NCBI GenBank assembly: GCA_963662895.1
Contig: OY759982.1
Coordinates: 2,046,001-2,110,000, forward strand
Direction: 5' to 3'
DNA from: GWE2-42-39 sp963662895
Lineage (GTDB): Bacteria; Bacteroidota; Bacteroidia; Bacteroidales; Prolixibacteraceae
DNA length: 64,000 nt
Shown: in pieces, positions 27,022 through 36,383 of the stretch
Layout: each line of letters begins with the position of its first letter
How positions within the stretch are numbered: position 1 is the first letter of the stretch
Notes under the pieces: generated by a model
Seen by the model: only the letters and a program-made list of their open reading frames with translations
What the model was told of the DNA's origin: nothing
Database searches by the model: none
Position numbers and translations under genes: made by a program

Positions 27022-27897
27022 TTATTTGTAGATTTCTTTTTTTGCAGCCAGTAAGGTGTTTTTTAATAATGAGACCCGCGTCATTGGGCCAACGCCGCCG
27101 GGAACAGGAGTGATAAATGAACATTTCGGTGCTACCTCGTCGTATTTGACATCTCCTTTCAGACGAAACCCGGATTTTTTTTCGGGGGCTTTTACGCGGG
27201 TAGTGCCAACATCAATTACAACTGCCCCTTCCTTTACCATATCGGCTTTTATAAATTCAGGGGAACCAATAGCCGCGATTAAGATATCTGCTTCAGCACA
27301 TATTTTTTTCAAATCTTTAGTCCGGCTGTGGGCAACGGTAACTGTTGCATTGACTGCTTTCTGTGACATTAATACGCTTAATGGCCGGCCAACAATATTA
27401 CTGCGCCCAACGATCACACAATTTTTCCCGGAAGTTTCAATTTCGTATCGGTGAAGCAGTTCTGCAATACCATCAGGAGTTGCAGAAATAAAAGCCGGAA
27501 GCCCGATAACCATACGTCCGACATTCACCGGATGAAACCCATCTACATCTTTTTTCGGGTTGATAGTTTCGATCACTTTTTGCTCTGAAATATGGTTAGG
27601 AAGAGGTAACTGAACGATAAAACCATCCAATTCATCATCATTATTCAGTTCTTGTACTTTGGTAAGCAGTTCTTCTTCTGTAACATCGTCCTCGTACCTT
27701 ATTAATGACGATTTAAAACCTACTTCCTCACAGTCTTTTATTTTATTAGCGACATAAATTTCGCTTCCACCATCGTGACCGACCAATATTGCTGCCAAAT
27801 GAGGCCTGCGATTACCACTTGCGACCATCGCAGTAACTTCATCTTTTATTTCTTTTTTTATGTCTGCTGAAGTTTGTTTTCCGTCGATTATTATCAT
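27022..27897 (-). CDS. folD: Bifunctional methylene-THF dehydrogenase/cyclohydrolase
   Basis: A 291-residue FolD catalysing NADP-dependent oxidation of 5,10-methylene-THF and hydrolysis of methenyl-THF to 10-formyl-THF. Signatures are YVANKIKDCEEVG with the catalytic lysine, the substrate loop FIVQLPLPNHI, the NADP-binding VIVGRSNIVGRPLSVLM, and the C-terminal PVPGGVGPMTRVSLL. Full length. It sits 19 nt after the end of ffh on the same strand, so ffh-folD form an operon. Confidence 0.97.
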   Translation of the reverse strand: MIIIDGKQTSADIKKEIKDEVTAMVASGNRRPHLAAILVGHDGGSEIYVANKIKDCEEVGFKSSLIRYEDDVTEEELLTKVQELNNDDELDGFIVQLPLPNHISEQKVIETINPKKDVDGFHPVNVGRMVIGLPAFISATPDGIAELLHRYEIETSGKNCVIVGRSNIVGRPLSVLMSQKAVNATVTVAHSRTKDLKKICAEADILIAAIGSPEFIKADMVKEGAVVIDVGTTRVKAPEKKSGFRLKGDVKYDEVAPKCSFITPVPGGVGPMTRVSLLKNTLLAAKKEIYK

Positions 27898-27916
27898 GAT
27901 TATAAATTCTTAATTA

Positions 27917-29245
27917 CTACCTCATTTTCATGTTGCTCATCATTCGGTTCAGGTTTTTGCCTTGTGAAACCATGCGCATCATTTTTCTTGTTTCATCGAA
28001 TTGTTTGATCAGGCGGTTTACTTCCTGTATATCGGTACCGGATCCCTCTGCAATACGTTTGCGGCGTGAACCGTTCAGTACGGAAGGAGCTTCCCGTTCC
28101 TGCGGGGTCATCGACTTAATAATCGCTTCGATGTGTTTAAATGCGTCATCGTCAATATCCATGTTTTTCAGGGTTTTTCCCATGCCGGGGATCATTGCTG
28201 CCAAATCTTTCAGGTTGCCCATTTTTTTGATTTGCTGAATTTGTTTCAGAAAGTCGTCAAAATTAAACTGGTTCTTAGCCAGTTTTTTCTGAAGTCGGCG
28301 GGCTTCTTCAACATCGAATTGTTCCTGCGCTTTTTCAACCAATGAAACAATATCTCCCATCCCTAAAACACGGTCAGCCATACGTTGCGGATGGAAATTG
28401 TCAAGGGCTTCGAGTTTTTCACCGGTACCTATAAATTTGATAGGTTTCTCGACCACTGTGCGGATAGAAAGAGCTGCACCTCCACGGGTATCTCCGTCGA
28501 GTTTGGTCAGAACAACCCCATCGAAATTCAACCGGTCGTTGAATTCCTTGGCCGTATTAACTGCATCCTGACCCGTCATTGCATCGACCACGAACAATAT
28601 CTCCTGAGGATTAATAGCCTCTTTCACAGCGCTGATCTCATCCATCATCTGCTGATCGATGGCTAATCGTCCGGCAGTATCCACGATTACCACGTCGTAG
28701 CCTTTTATTTTGGCTTCACGAACGGCAGCCCTGGCAATTTGTACCGGATTCATATTGCCCTCTTCTGTATACACGGGAACTTCGACCTGCTCTCCCAAAA
28801 CTTTTAACTGTTCAATAGCTGCAGGACGGTACACGTCACCAGCTACCAGCATAGGATGCCTGCCTTTTTTACTTTTTAGCATCTTTGCCAGTTTCCCTGA
28901 GAACGTAGTTTTACCAGATCCTTGCAGCCCTGCAATCAATATGATGGCAGGACTACCTTTCAGATTAATATCGACAAATGTTCCGCCCATCAGTTCGGTC
29001 AGTTCATCATGCACGATTTTAATCATCATTTGCCCTGGTTTTACAGCATTTAGCACATTTTGCCCCAGCGCGATACTTTTTACGTTTTCCGTGAAGGTTT
29101 TTGCTATTTTATAATTGACATCTGCATCGAGTAAGGCCCGACGGACTTCTTTTAACGTTTCAGCAATATTTATTTCGGTTATTTTTCCCTGTCCCTTTAA
29201 CAGTTTAAACGACCGTTCCAGTTTTTCATTTAGATTTTCAAACAT
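27917..29245 (-). CDS. ffh: Signal recognition particle protein Ffh
   Basis: A 442-residue SRP GTPase that binds 4.5S RNA and signal peptides. The N domain is at residues 1-90. The G domain has G1 GLQGSGKTTFSGKLA, GDVYRPAAIEQL, G3 VDTAGRLAIDQ and G4 TKLDGDTRGGAALS. The methionine-rich M domain (about 300-442) has MIPGMGKTLKNM, the RNA-binding SGTDIQEVNRLIKQF and a terminal MRMVSQGKNLNRMMSNMKMR. Co-directional with folD downstream. Confidence 0.97.
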   Translation of the reverse strand: MFENLNEKLERSFKLLKGQGKITEINIAETLKEVRRALLDADVNYKIAKTFTENVKSIALGQNVLNAVKPGQMMIKIVHDELTELMGGTFVDINLKGSPAIILIAGLQGSGKTTFSGKLAKMLKSKKGRHPMLVAGDVYRPAAIEQLKVLGEQVEVPVYTEEGNMNPVQIARAAVREAKIKGYDVVIVDTAGRLAIDQQMMDEISAVKEAINPQEILFVVDAMTGQDAVNTAKEFNDRLNFDGVVLTKLDGDTRGGAALSIRTVVEKPIKFIGTGEKLEALDNFHPQRMADRVLGMGDIVSLVEKAQEQFDVEEARRLQKKLAKNQFNFDDFLKQIQQIKKMGNLKDLAAMIPGMGKTLKNMDIDDDAFKHIEAIIKSMTPQEREAPSVLNGSRRKRIAEGSGTDIQEVNRLIKQFDETRKMMRMVSQGKNLNRMMSNMKMR

Positions 29246-29480
29246 AACAAACGCCTAAGTTTTCGATTCTTAAAGATGCTGCAAAAATACAAAAATATGT
29301 CAAAGAGAACCTTTTGTAAACAGACAATCGAAAAAGTATATCAATATTCAACGAAAATTTTGATGATCTTTTTTTTGTAAAATGAAAAAAAATGAAAAAA
29401 AAGAAAAAAATATCAGAAAAGGGGGTAACCTTTTCCCGGAAAGCAGAATGAATTTAAGCTAATATGTAAGATTTTTAAAT

Positions 29481-29708
29481 ATGAGCAAGAATAATTCAGG
29501 CTATTGGGGATTACTTTTTCAATGTCCGATGGACAATGAAACGACAGATTGTGCCTTTGTTCATATACGTCAGCTTCCTTTGCTCGAACGGATAAAATAC
29601 TTTGACGGGTTGAATGTCCGGGAAAGAGATAATATTATCAGAAAACATAAACGGTGTCTTCTGAATAGAGAAAAACGAATCCCTTTTTCACGAATCGCAA
29701 TAATGTAG
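29481..29708 (+). CDS. Small conserved Bacteroidota protein
   Basis: A 75-residue protein with two cysteines in QCPMDNETTDC and a third in KHKRCLLNREK. The layout YWGLLFQCP, then DCAFVHIRQLPLLERI, then KHKRCL resembles small conserved Bacteroidota proteins of unknown function. The cysteines could bind a metal. It has its own region between ffh and argS and ends at a terminator, which supports a real gene. Function unknown. Confidence 0.65.
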   Translation: MSKNNSGYWGLLFQCPMDNETTDCAFVHIRQLPLLERIKYFDGLNVRERDNIIRKHKRCLLNREKRIPFSRIAIM

Positions 29709-29715
29709 AAATCAT

Positions 29716-29745
29716 TGGAAGGAGGCCGGAGGGGCTCCTTCCTTT
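29716..29745 (+). terminator. Terminator between the small gene and argS
   Basis: GGAAGGAG pairs with CTCCTTCC around a GC-rich loop, followed by TTTTCT. It lies between two converging genes. Confidence 0.7.
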
Positions 29746-29746
29746 T

Positions 29747-31537
29747 CTACATTCTTTCAACCACACCAATGCCCAGCAGTTTCATCGCCGATTTAATGAC
29801 CTTTGCTACTGATTCGGCTAAAATCAGGCGCAGGTTTCGAACCTGAGTATTTTCTTCTTTTAAGATTGAAAAATCGTGGTAAAACTGGTTAAATTCTTTT
29901 GCCAGATCATACGTGTAATTTGCAATCAGGGCTGGACTGTACATTTTTCCGGCTTCTTTAACTACTGATTTAAACAGGGAAATTTTTTTAATTAATTCCA
30001 GTTCTTTAGCAGCTACATCAAGTGTCATCTCCAGAGGTTGAAGTTCTATTTTTTGTTCGGTAGCTTTACGCAAGACTGATCGGATTCGTGCATAGGTGTA
30101 TTGTATAAAAGGTCCGGTATTCCCGTTAAAATCGATGGATTCTTCAGGATTGAAAAGCATGTTTTTTTTCGGATCTACCTTCAGTATAAAGTATTTTAAA
30201 GCCCCTAAAGCAATTATTTTGAAAGTTTTTTCAGCCTCGCTATTCGATAGTCCTTCAAGTTTACCCAATTCTTCCGAGGTTTTGCGGGCGACATTTTCCA
30301 TCTCTTCCATTAAATCGTCGGCATCGACGACGGTTCCTTCACGAGATTTCATCTTACCGTTTGGCAGTTCAACCATCCCATATGAAAAATGATGTAGTCC
30401 TTTGCCCCATTTGTACCCAAGTTTGTCTAGCAGGATGGAAAGTACCTGGAAATGGTAATTTTGTTCATTTCCCACTACGTAAATCATTTTATCAATAGGG
30501 TAGTCATTGAACCGTTTTTTTGCCGTACCAATATCCTGGGTCATATATACCGAAGTACCATCATTCCGTAATAGTATTTTATGGTCAAGGCCTTCTGCCG
30601 TGAGGTCGGCCCATACTGAACCGTCCTCCCTCCTGTAAAAAATACCCTCTTTTAACCCTCTTAACACTTCGTCACGACCTACAATGTAAGTGTCAGATTC
30701 ATAATAAATTTTGTCGAAATTGACCCCCATTTTTTTATATGTCACATCGAAGCCTTCGTACACCCATCCGTTCATGGTTTTCCATAGCTTAATGGCTTCA
30801 GGGGCTTTGTTTTCCCATTTTAGAAGTAATTCGCGGGCAGCGACTATGGAAGGAGCTGTTTGTTCAGCCTCTTCCTTGCTTATGCCTCTTTCTGTCAATT
30901 CGTTAATTTCTTTTTTATATTGCCGGTCGAACATGACGTAATATTTCCCCACCAGGTGATCACCTTTCATGCCTGATGATCCGGGAGTTTCACCATTGCC
31001 CCATTGCTGCCATGCCAGCATCGATTTACATATATGAATACCCCGGTCGTTTACGATGTTCGTTTTTACAACTTTATAGCCGTTGGCCTTTAATATTTCG
31101 CATAAAGAATGCCCCAACAGATTATTTCTGATATGCCCCAGGTGAAGAGGTTTATTGGTATTTGGCGATGAGTATTCCACCATAATAAGCGGTGAGTCAC
31201 TGTTTTCCCTTGCTATGCCGAAATTATTGTCTGAACTGGCATTTTTCAGTACCGAAAGCCAGTAGGATGAAGAAATGCTTAGATTCAGAAAGCCTTTTAC
31301 CACATTGAATTTTTTGATCTCATGGACATGTTCGAGTAGATAGTTACCTATATCTTCAGAAGTTTGTACTGGCGGTTTTCCTGAAAAACGTAAAAGCGGG
31401 AAGACAACAAGCGTGAGATCACCCTCAAATTCCTTTCTGGTATTTTGTAATTGTATACTTTCTGCAGGCACATATTGTCCGTATATTTTTTCAACAGCTT
31501 CAACTACTTTATCACGAATAATGAGATCAATTGTCAT
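29747..31537 (-). CDS. argS: Arginyl-tRNA synthetase
   Basis: A 596-residue class I aminoacyl-tRNA synthetase charging tRNA-Arg. It has the N-terminal additional domain (about 1-110), the HIGH-like motif PLHLGHIRNNLLG, and the KMSKS-equivalent region NGKMKSREGTVV. The DALR anticodon-binding domain lies at the C-terminus (NTGPFIQYTYARIRSVLRK, then NFNQFYHDFSIL-like and RLILAESVAKVIKSAMKLLGI). Full length. It converges on the small gene at 29481. Confidence 0.97.
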   Translation of the reverse strand: MTIDLIIRDKVVEAVEKIYGQYVPAESIQLQNTRKEFEGDLTLVVFPLLRFSGKPPVQTSEDIGNYLLEHVHEIKKFNVVKGFLNLSISSSYWLSVLKNASSDNNFGIARENSDSPLIMVEYSSPNTNKPLHLGHIRNNLLGHSLCEILKANGYKVVKTNIVNDRGIHICKSMLAWQQWGNGETPGSSGMKGDHLVGKYYVMFDRQYKKEINELTERGISKEEAEQTAPSIVAARELLLKWENKAPEAIKLWKTMNGWVYEGFDVTYKKMGVNFDKIYYESDTYIVGRDEVLRGLKEGIFYRREDGSVWADLTAEGLDHKILLRNDGTSVYMTQDIGTAKKRFNDYPIDKMIYVVGNEQNYHFQVLSILLDKLGYKWGKGLHHFSYGMVELPNGKMKSREGTVVDADDLMEEMENVARKTSEELGKLEGLSNSEAEKTFKIIALGALKYFILKVDPKKNMLFNPEESIDFNGNTGPFIQYTYARIRSVLRKATEQKIELQPLEMTLDVAAKELELIKKISLFKSVVKEAGKMYSPALIANYTYDLAKEFNQFYHDFSILKEENTQVRNLRLILAESVAKVIKSAMKLLGIGVVERM

Positions 31538-31644
31538 TTTATTCTGTATTTAGAATTGCGTGGCAAAGATAAGATTTTCCGGGAAATGACAGGAATGAAA
31601 AAAAGTGTCTTCAATAAAAGAATCTCCGCGGAGAAGAAGAAATA

Positions 31645-31912
31645 TTCCGCGAAATAATTGAGTTATTCTCCGGGGTAATTGAATTATTCCTTGAAATGAA
31701 AGAAGTATTCTTCGGAATAATTGAGTTATTCCTTGAAATGGAAGAATTATTCTTCAGAATAGTTGAATTATTCCTGGGAATAATTGAAGTATTCCCAAAG
31801 ATAATTGGGTTACTTTTTGGAATAAATCATTTTCGCTTTGAAATACAAGGATTATTCCAGGGAGTAATCTTTTCATTCCAAGGGCTAAGATTTTTATTTC
31901 AAGGAGTAGAAT
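31645..31912. repeat. Degenerate ~21-bp tandem repeat array
   Basis: About a dozen imperfect units of 20-22 bp, such as AATAATTGAGTTATTCCTTG, AATAGTTGAATTATTCCTGG and AATAATTGAAGTATTCCCAA. Each contains a near-palindrome (AATAATTGAaTTATT). Units decay toward the right end. The array fills most of the 394-bp gap between argS and namZ. A 72-codon plus-strand frame (31696-31914) reads through it as a hydrophobic heptad-like peptide, most likely a by-product of the 21-nt period. No gene is assigned. Confidence 0.75.
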
Positions 31913-31931
31913 GACCTTACAATTTCATCAT

Positions 31932-33170
31932 CTAATCTTCCTTATACAATAAATATTTTTTCCTCATTTTCTTGTAGTTATTCAGATCTTCCTGCCAGCC
32001 TGCACGGATTTGCTCTTCGCTTTGTCCTTCAATAATTTGTTTACGCAGTGCATCGGAACCGGCAAGCTTATCGAAAAAATCGTTGAAGAAAAGCTCTTTG
32101 TTATTGCACTTTTGATAAAACTCGATTATGTATTTTAACTGAATTTGTTGCATATCCTGTAGTTCGCTCAAAGTCATTCCTGACAAATCAAATCCATAGC
32201 ATGTCTCATTTTCGAACTTTGGGTGCAGACTCAGTACCGGTATTGATTTTGGCACATACGAAAAATCATGAGGCGTAAAATAAGGTGCTCCAAACTGCTG
32301 AAAAGGTTTAAGTGTCCCTCTTCCTTCATTCACATTGGCTCCTTCAAACAAACAGATAGAGGGATAAAGATAAACCGATTTCATATCTGCCAGATTAGGA
32401 GATGGAGGTATTGGCAATTGGTATTTGGTTGCATGGGTATAGTTTTCCATCCTGATTACTTCAAGATCACACAGCACACTGTCTTTTAACCACCCCTGAC
32501 CATTCACCATCATGGCATATTCTCCCATTGTCATTCCATGTACAACAGGAACCGGGTTTAAGCCAACAAAGCTTTCGAAGTCAGGAGACAATACGGGGCC
32601 ATCGACATAATAGCCCAGAGGATTGGGGCGGTCAAGAACAATTACCTTAATCCCGTTTTCGGCACAGGCTTCCATTATTTTGTTCAAAGTAGAGATATAA
32701 GTGTAAAACCGGACCCCTACATCCTGGATGTCAAATACAATCACATCAATTCCTTTCAGCATGTCCGGTCCGGGCTTTCGGTTTTTACCGTAAATGGAGA
32801 AGACGGGAATTCCAGTGTCCGGATCGGTCGCACTATCAAAATGTTCTCCTCTTTCAACATTTCCTTTATATCCATGTTCGGGGGCATAAATAGCCTCTAT
32901 GTCAACCCCTCTGGTAAATAAAAAGTCAATCAGATGAACAGAGTCAACTACCGAAGTTTGATTTACCACAAGCCCAACACGTTTGTTTGCCAATAATGGG
33001 AGATAAATTTCTGAGCGTTCTGCTCCAACAATAACTTCTGACTTTAAATGCTTCGCATTACGGGTACATCCAGTCTCAAAAAGGTAAAGCAGAACAAAAA
33101 TAATTGACATTAATTTTAATCCAGGGGAGTTCATATTAACGTTTGCATTCATAATATTATTGTCTTTCAT
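31932..33170 (-). CDS. namZ: NamZ-like exo-beta-N-acetylmuramidase (DUF1343), lipoprotein
   Basis: A 412-residue DUF1343 protein. The characterised member NamZ (GH171) removes MurNAc from the non-reducing end of peptidoglycan fragments. An N-terminal hydrophobic segment ends in LFETGC, a probable lipobox. Family motifs are GLVVNQTSVVDSVHLIDFL, IYAPEHGYKGNVERGEHFD, VFDIQDVGVRFYTYISTL, VLDRPNPLGYYVDGPVL and NVNEGRGTLKPFQQFGAPY. It overlaps the end of the upstream GH3 gene by 4 nt, so the two are co-translated. In NamZ-NagZ systems NagZ first removes GlcNAc and NamZ then MurNAc, which matches this gene pair. Confidence 0.9.
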   Translation of the reverse strand: MKDNNIMNANVNMNSPGLKLMSIIFVLLYLFETGCTRNAKHLKSEVIVGAERSEIYLPLLANKRVGLVVNQTSVVDSVHLIDFLFTRGVDIEAIYAPEHGYKGNVERGEHFDSATDPDTGIPVFSIYGKNRKPGPDMLKGIDVIVFDIQDVGVRFYTYISTLNKIMEACAENGIKVIVLDRPNPLGYYVDGPVLSPDFESFVGLNPVPVVHGMTMGEYAMMVNGQGWLKDSVLCDLEVIRMENYTHATKYQLPIPPSPNLADMKSVYLYPSICLFEGANVNEGRGTLKPFQQFGAPYFTPHDFSYVPKSIPVLSLHPKFENETCYGFDLSGMTLSELQDMQQIQLKYIIEFYQKCNNKELFFNDFFDKLAGSDALRKQIIEGQSEEQIRAGWQEDLNNYKKMRKKYLLYKED

Positions 33171-36160
33171 TTCTTCATTTCATCGTAGAATGTTTGTAAA
33201 ATGTTCGTCCGGACATTCAGCTTTCCAAGCATATTGCTTTCCCTTGTTGGATAAACACGGTTGCTCAGAAAAATGTAAATCAGGTTATAAGCGGGGTCAG
33301 CCCAAACAAATGTTCCGGTAAAACCGGAATGCCCGAAACTTTCGGGGCTCGTACCCGGGCACGGATAACTGTGTGCCGGGTCAATTTCATTGTTATTCAG
33401 CAGAGGTTTGTCGAAGCCCAGTCCCCGCCGGTTGTTATTTTGCGGGAATTGAACACGGGTAAACTCCTGCATGGTTTCCTTTCTTAGGTATTGTTTTCCT
33501 CCATAAGTCCCCATTTGCACATACATCTGGATGAGTTTGGCCAGGTCGTTGGCATTGGCAAAAAGTCCGGCATTTCCGGATATTCCTCCCATAACCGCGG
33601 CTGCTTCGTCATGTACCGTACCCTGAATTTGCTGCTTACGGTAATACGAATCGTATTCCGTAGGAACAATCTGGTCTTTCGGGAATTTCTTCAACGGATT
33701 GTAAGTAATGTTGTAGGCTCCCAACGGATGATAAAAATTATCATCCAGGAACTCAGTAAATGAAAAGCCCGAAAGGTCTTTCGTCATTTGAGGAATCAGC
33801 AGAAATGAAAGTCCGCTGTACACATACTTGTCCGGAGTATTCAATTTCGAAATCCGGATGTCCTTATAAATTCTTTTCTTGAACTGATTTTTCAGAAAAA
33901 GCCCGGGAGCAACTTCAAGTTGGTAGTTCCCGGTCTGCTGAAAGGAATACCAGCGATTTTTTAACTCATTATTTTTGACCGTTTCCTTCCAATAGGTCAG
34001 GTATGGAATCAATCCGGACTGATGAGCCAGAATCTCGCGCCAGCCCAAATCTTCTTTGTCCGACCGGTGAAATAAGCCTTTTTTCCAATCCGGCCAGTAG
34101 TCAGAAAACTTGCAGTTTATATCAATTTTTCTCTCGTCTGTTAATTTCAGGATTGCCGCTAATGCACCTGAAACTTTAGTGACTGAGGCCAAATCGTAAA
34201 GATCATCTTCAGAAACAGGAATCCGCTGATCATAGGTGTGATAGCCATAGGTTTTACGGAAGATGATTTTTCCTTCTTTGGCAGCAAGCACACTGCATCC
34301 GGGAGTTGCTTTTTTGCTGATGGCATCGGCAACCAGTGAATCAATTCTGTGATTCAGGCGTTCGCTGCTCATTCCTGCTTCTTCAGGAATCGTATATTTC
34401 ATTCGTACCGCCTGATCGATTTTCAATCCATCCCCAATTTTGTAATAATCACCTATGGTGACCGGTAATTTACCGGAAGCTCCAATTCCACCAAAGATCA
34501 ACTGAGCCGAGAGTTCCTGCACCAGGGAGTCATTTTGATAAGCCATAATCAAACCAGAGGGTGGAGTAAAATCCCGAATTTCAGCCAAGGCATACGGACT
34601 GGAAAAGAAGACTTCAACCGATTGTTTTTCGTTCGCTAAATAGCCAAGTAAATTCTCTGTTTCATCAGTCAAACCATATGGGCGTTGAGGTTTAACTTTT
34701 TGCATATTACCAACCTGCATGGAATGCCTTCTTTTGCTTTCATATAAATGAATCCCGGCGATTATAAGGTTGTAATTTTCAAGTTTTGCTTTTATTGACT
34801 TCAATTCATCTGCAGTAAACTGTTCCGGTAGGAAAAAATTATCAGTTTTAGTGTACCTGGACAACATTTTCTGAAATGGAGTTACCCGGGTTCTTCCAAC
34901 AGTAAGACAAGCCACTTTTAGAGTTTCCAGACCTCTCAACGGCAATATCTTATCTTGATTTTCCAACAAAGTGAGTGAAGCCTCAATCATTTTTCGTTTC
35001 ACTAATTCCATTTGCGGGCTGTTTAAATCCTGTATTAAATTCACTGGTGAAACAGGAGAAAGTTTATTCAATCCGGCCCGGTATTTTGCAGCCAAAACTT
35101 TCTGACATTTTGCATTAATTTCATCCCAACTGAGTTGCCCGTTACCGATGGCTTTTTTAATTCCTGCAATGGTCTGTTCAACATCCTTCGGGAATTCCAC
35201 AATATCATTGCCTGCCTGCAACGCTAAAGTTTCAATCTTACCGGGTTCTCCAAATGTTTTTGCTCCGGCCATATTCATTGCATCTGTAATAACCAGTCCC
35301 TGATACCCCCATTCATCACGTAAAATCCCGTTAATTATTTTTGACGACAGGCTGGATGGAATACCCTGCTGATCATCCAGTTGAGGCACGTTCAGGTGAG
35401 CCGACATTATTCCGGTAATACCTTTTTTAACAAGCTCTTTGAACGGATATAATTCAATTGAATCCAAATGCTCCCGTGGATACGGGACAACCGGTAAAGT
35501 CAGGTGAGAATCAGTTTGTGTATCACCATGCCCGGGAAAATGTTTGGCTACCGCAATAATTCTGTTTTCCTGTAACCCCTGCATATAAGCTAATCCGCAA
35601 GAGGCAACTTTCTTTGGTGATTCCCCGAACGAACGCATTCCTATAATCGGATTTAAAGGTTGGGTGTTAATGTCAACCACTGGCCCCAGGTTAACTTGTA
35701 CGCCAAGTCGTTTCATCTGCCGGGCCATTTCTGTTGTTACCTTTTTTATCAACTCCGGATTGTCCGCAGCCCCCATCATCATATTGTACGGAAATGAAAT
35801 CACCCCTGGCAAGCGCATGCCGACCCCCCATTCAGCATCCATGGCAACAAAAAGAGGTGTTTGTGCCGAGGCCTGGTAAAGATTGGTCAACTCCACCTGC
35901 CGTTCCGGATCGCCGGTAAAAAATATTACTCCACCCAGGTTATATTTTTTTATCAACTCAACAACTCTCAATTGTCTGGCGACATTTTTATTTGCAGCAG
36001 TATTGATCCAAACCAGTTGGGCTATACGCTGATCAGGAGTAAGCGATTGAAAAACCGAATCGACCCATTGAGTCTGAGAAAACTTATCCATTCTGAATTG
36101 TGCATTGAGCCTTCCCCTAATTGCTATAAAAATGAGTAGTAAGAGAACAATTTTTTTCAT
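33167..36160 (-). CDS. GH3 NagZ-like beta-N-acetylglucosaminidase fused to serine beta-lactamase-fold domain
   Basis: A 997-residue exported two-enzyme protein with signal peptide ending at LNAQ. The N-terminal GH3 domain has the NagZ dyad motif KHFPGHGDTQTDSHLTLP (about 202-219) and the nucleophile aspartate D293 in VITDAMNMAG. A GH3 C-terminal domain follows (about 395-590). The C-terminal class C beta-lactamase/DD-peptidase-like domain (about 610-997) has SxxK as SVTK near 658-661, the YSG motif in YVYSGLSFLL and HSGFTGT as the KTG-box equivalent. It should cleave GlcNAc from muropeptides; the second domain may be a peptidase or esterase acting on stem peptides. Such fusions occur elsewhere in Bacteroidota. 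It leads the operon with namZ and is divergent from anmK. Confidence 0.93.
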   Translation of the reverse strand: MKKIVLLLLIFIAIRGRLNAQFRMDKFSQTQWVDSVFQSLTPDQRIAQLVWINTAANKNVARQLRVVELIKKYNLGGVIFFTGDPERQVELTNLYQASAQTPLFVAMDAEWGVGMRLPGVISFPYNMMMGAADNPELIKKVTTEMARQMKRLGVQVNLGPVVDINTQPLNPIIGMRSFGESPKKVASCGLAYMQGLQENRIIAVAKHFPGHGDTQTDSHLTLPVVPYPREHLDSIELYPFKELVKKGITGIMSAHLNVPQLDDQQGIPSSLSSKIINGILRDEWGYQGLVITDAMNMAGAKTFGEPGKIETLALQAGNDIVEFPKDVEQTIAGIKKAIGNGQLSWDEINAKCQKVLAAKYRAGLNKLSPVSPVNLIQDLNSPQMELVKRKMIEASLTLLENQDKILPLRGLETLKVACLTVGRTRVTPFQKMLSRYTKTDNFFLPEQFTADELKSIKAKLENYNLIIAGIHLYESKRRHSMQVGNMQKVKPQRPYGLTDETENLLGYLANEKQSVEVFFSSPYALAEIRDFTPPSGLIMAYQNDSLVQELSAQLIFGGIGASGKLPVTIGDYYKIGDGLKIDQAVRMKYTIPEEAGMSSERLNHRIDSLVADAISKKATPGCSVLAAKEGKIIFRKTYGYHTYDQRIPVSEDDLYDLASVTKVSGALAAILKLTDERKIDINCKFSDYWPDWKKGLFHRSDKEDLGWREILAHQSGLIPYLTYWKETVKNNELKNRWYSFQQTGNYQLEVAPGLFLKNQFKKRIYKDIRISKLNTPDKYVYSGLSFLLIPQMTKDLSGFSFTEFLDDNFYHPLGAYNITYNPLKKFPKDQIVPTEYDSYYRKQQIQGTVHDEAAAVMGGISGNAGLFANANDLAKLIQMYVQMGTYGGKQYLRKETMQEFTRVQFPQNNNRRGLGFDKPLLNNNEIDPAHSYPCPGTSPESFGHSGFTGTFVWADPAYNLIYIFLSNRVYPTRESNMLGKLNVRTNILQTFYDEMKK

Positions 36161-36320
36161 ATCAATGTCATGTTTGTCATCAGTTAAAAGAAAAGATTGA
36201 TTAACCGTAGTCTTTTTAAACTTTTATAAATATTTTTTTGTGATATGGTATCCAGGTAATGTTTTCATTATTTCGTTTAGATTATATGTAGTAAATACAT
36301 TGTTCAAATATAGATTTTTT

Positions 36321-36336
36321 TGTAATATGTATGACA
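36321..36336. promoter_or_regulatory. Predicted GntR operator between nagZ-like gene and anmK
   Basis: TGTAATATGTATGACA matches the reverse complement of the murQ-upstream site at 15 of 16 positions. It lies 18 nt before a TACTTTTG -7 box (36354-36361) of anmK, where it would cover the -33 region. The intergenic region 36161-36383 serves both divergent transcripts. A half-site-like TGTAGTAAATACA occurs nearby at about 36287-36299. Confidence 0.6.
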
Positions 36337-36383
36337 AGTTTGTGCAATATTATTACTTTTGAATATCGAATAAAAACGTGCCC

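Noticed and set aside
31645..31912. CRISPR array in the 21-bp repeat region
   Set aside because: Units are degenerate, contiguous, without unique spacers, and no cas genes are near.
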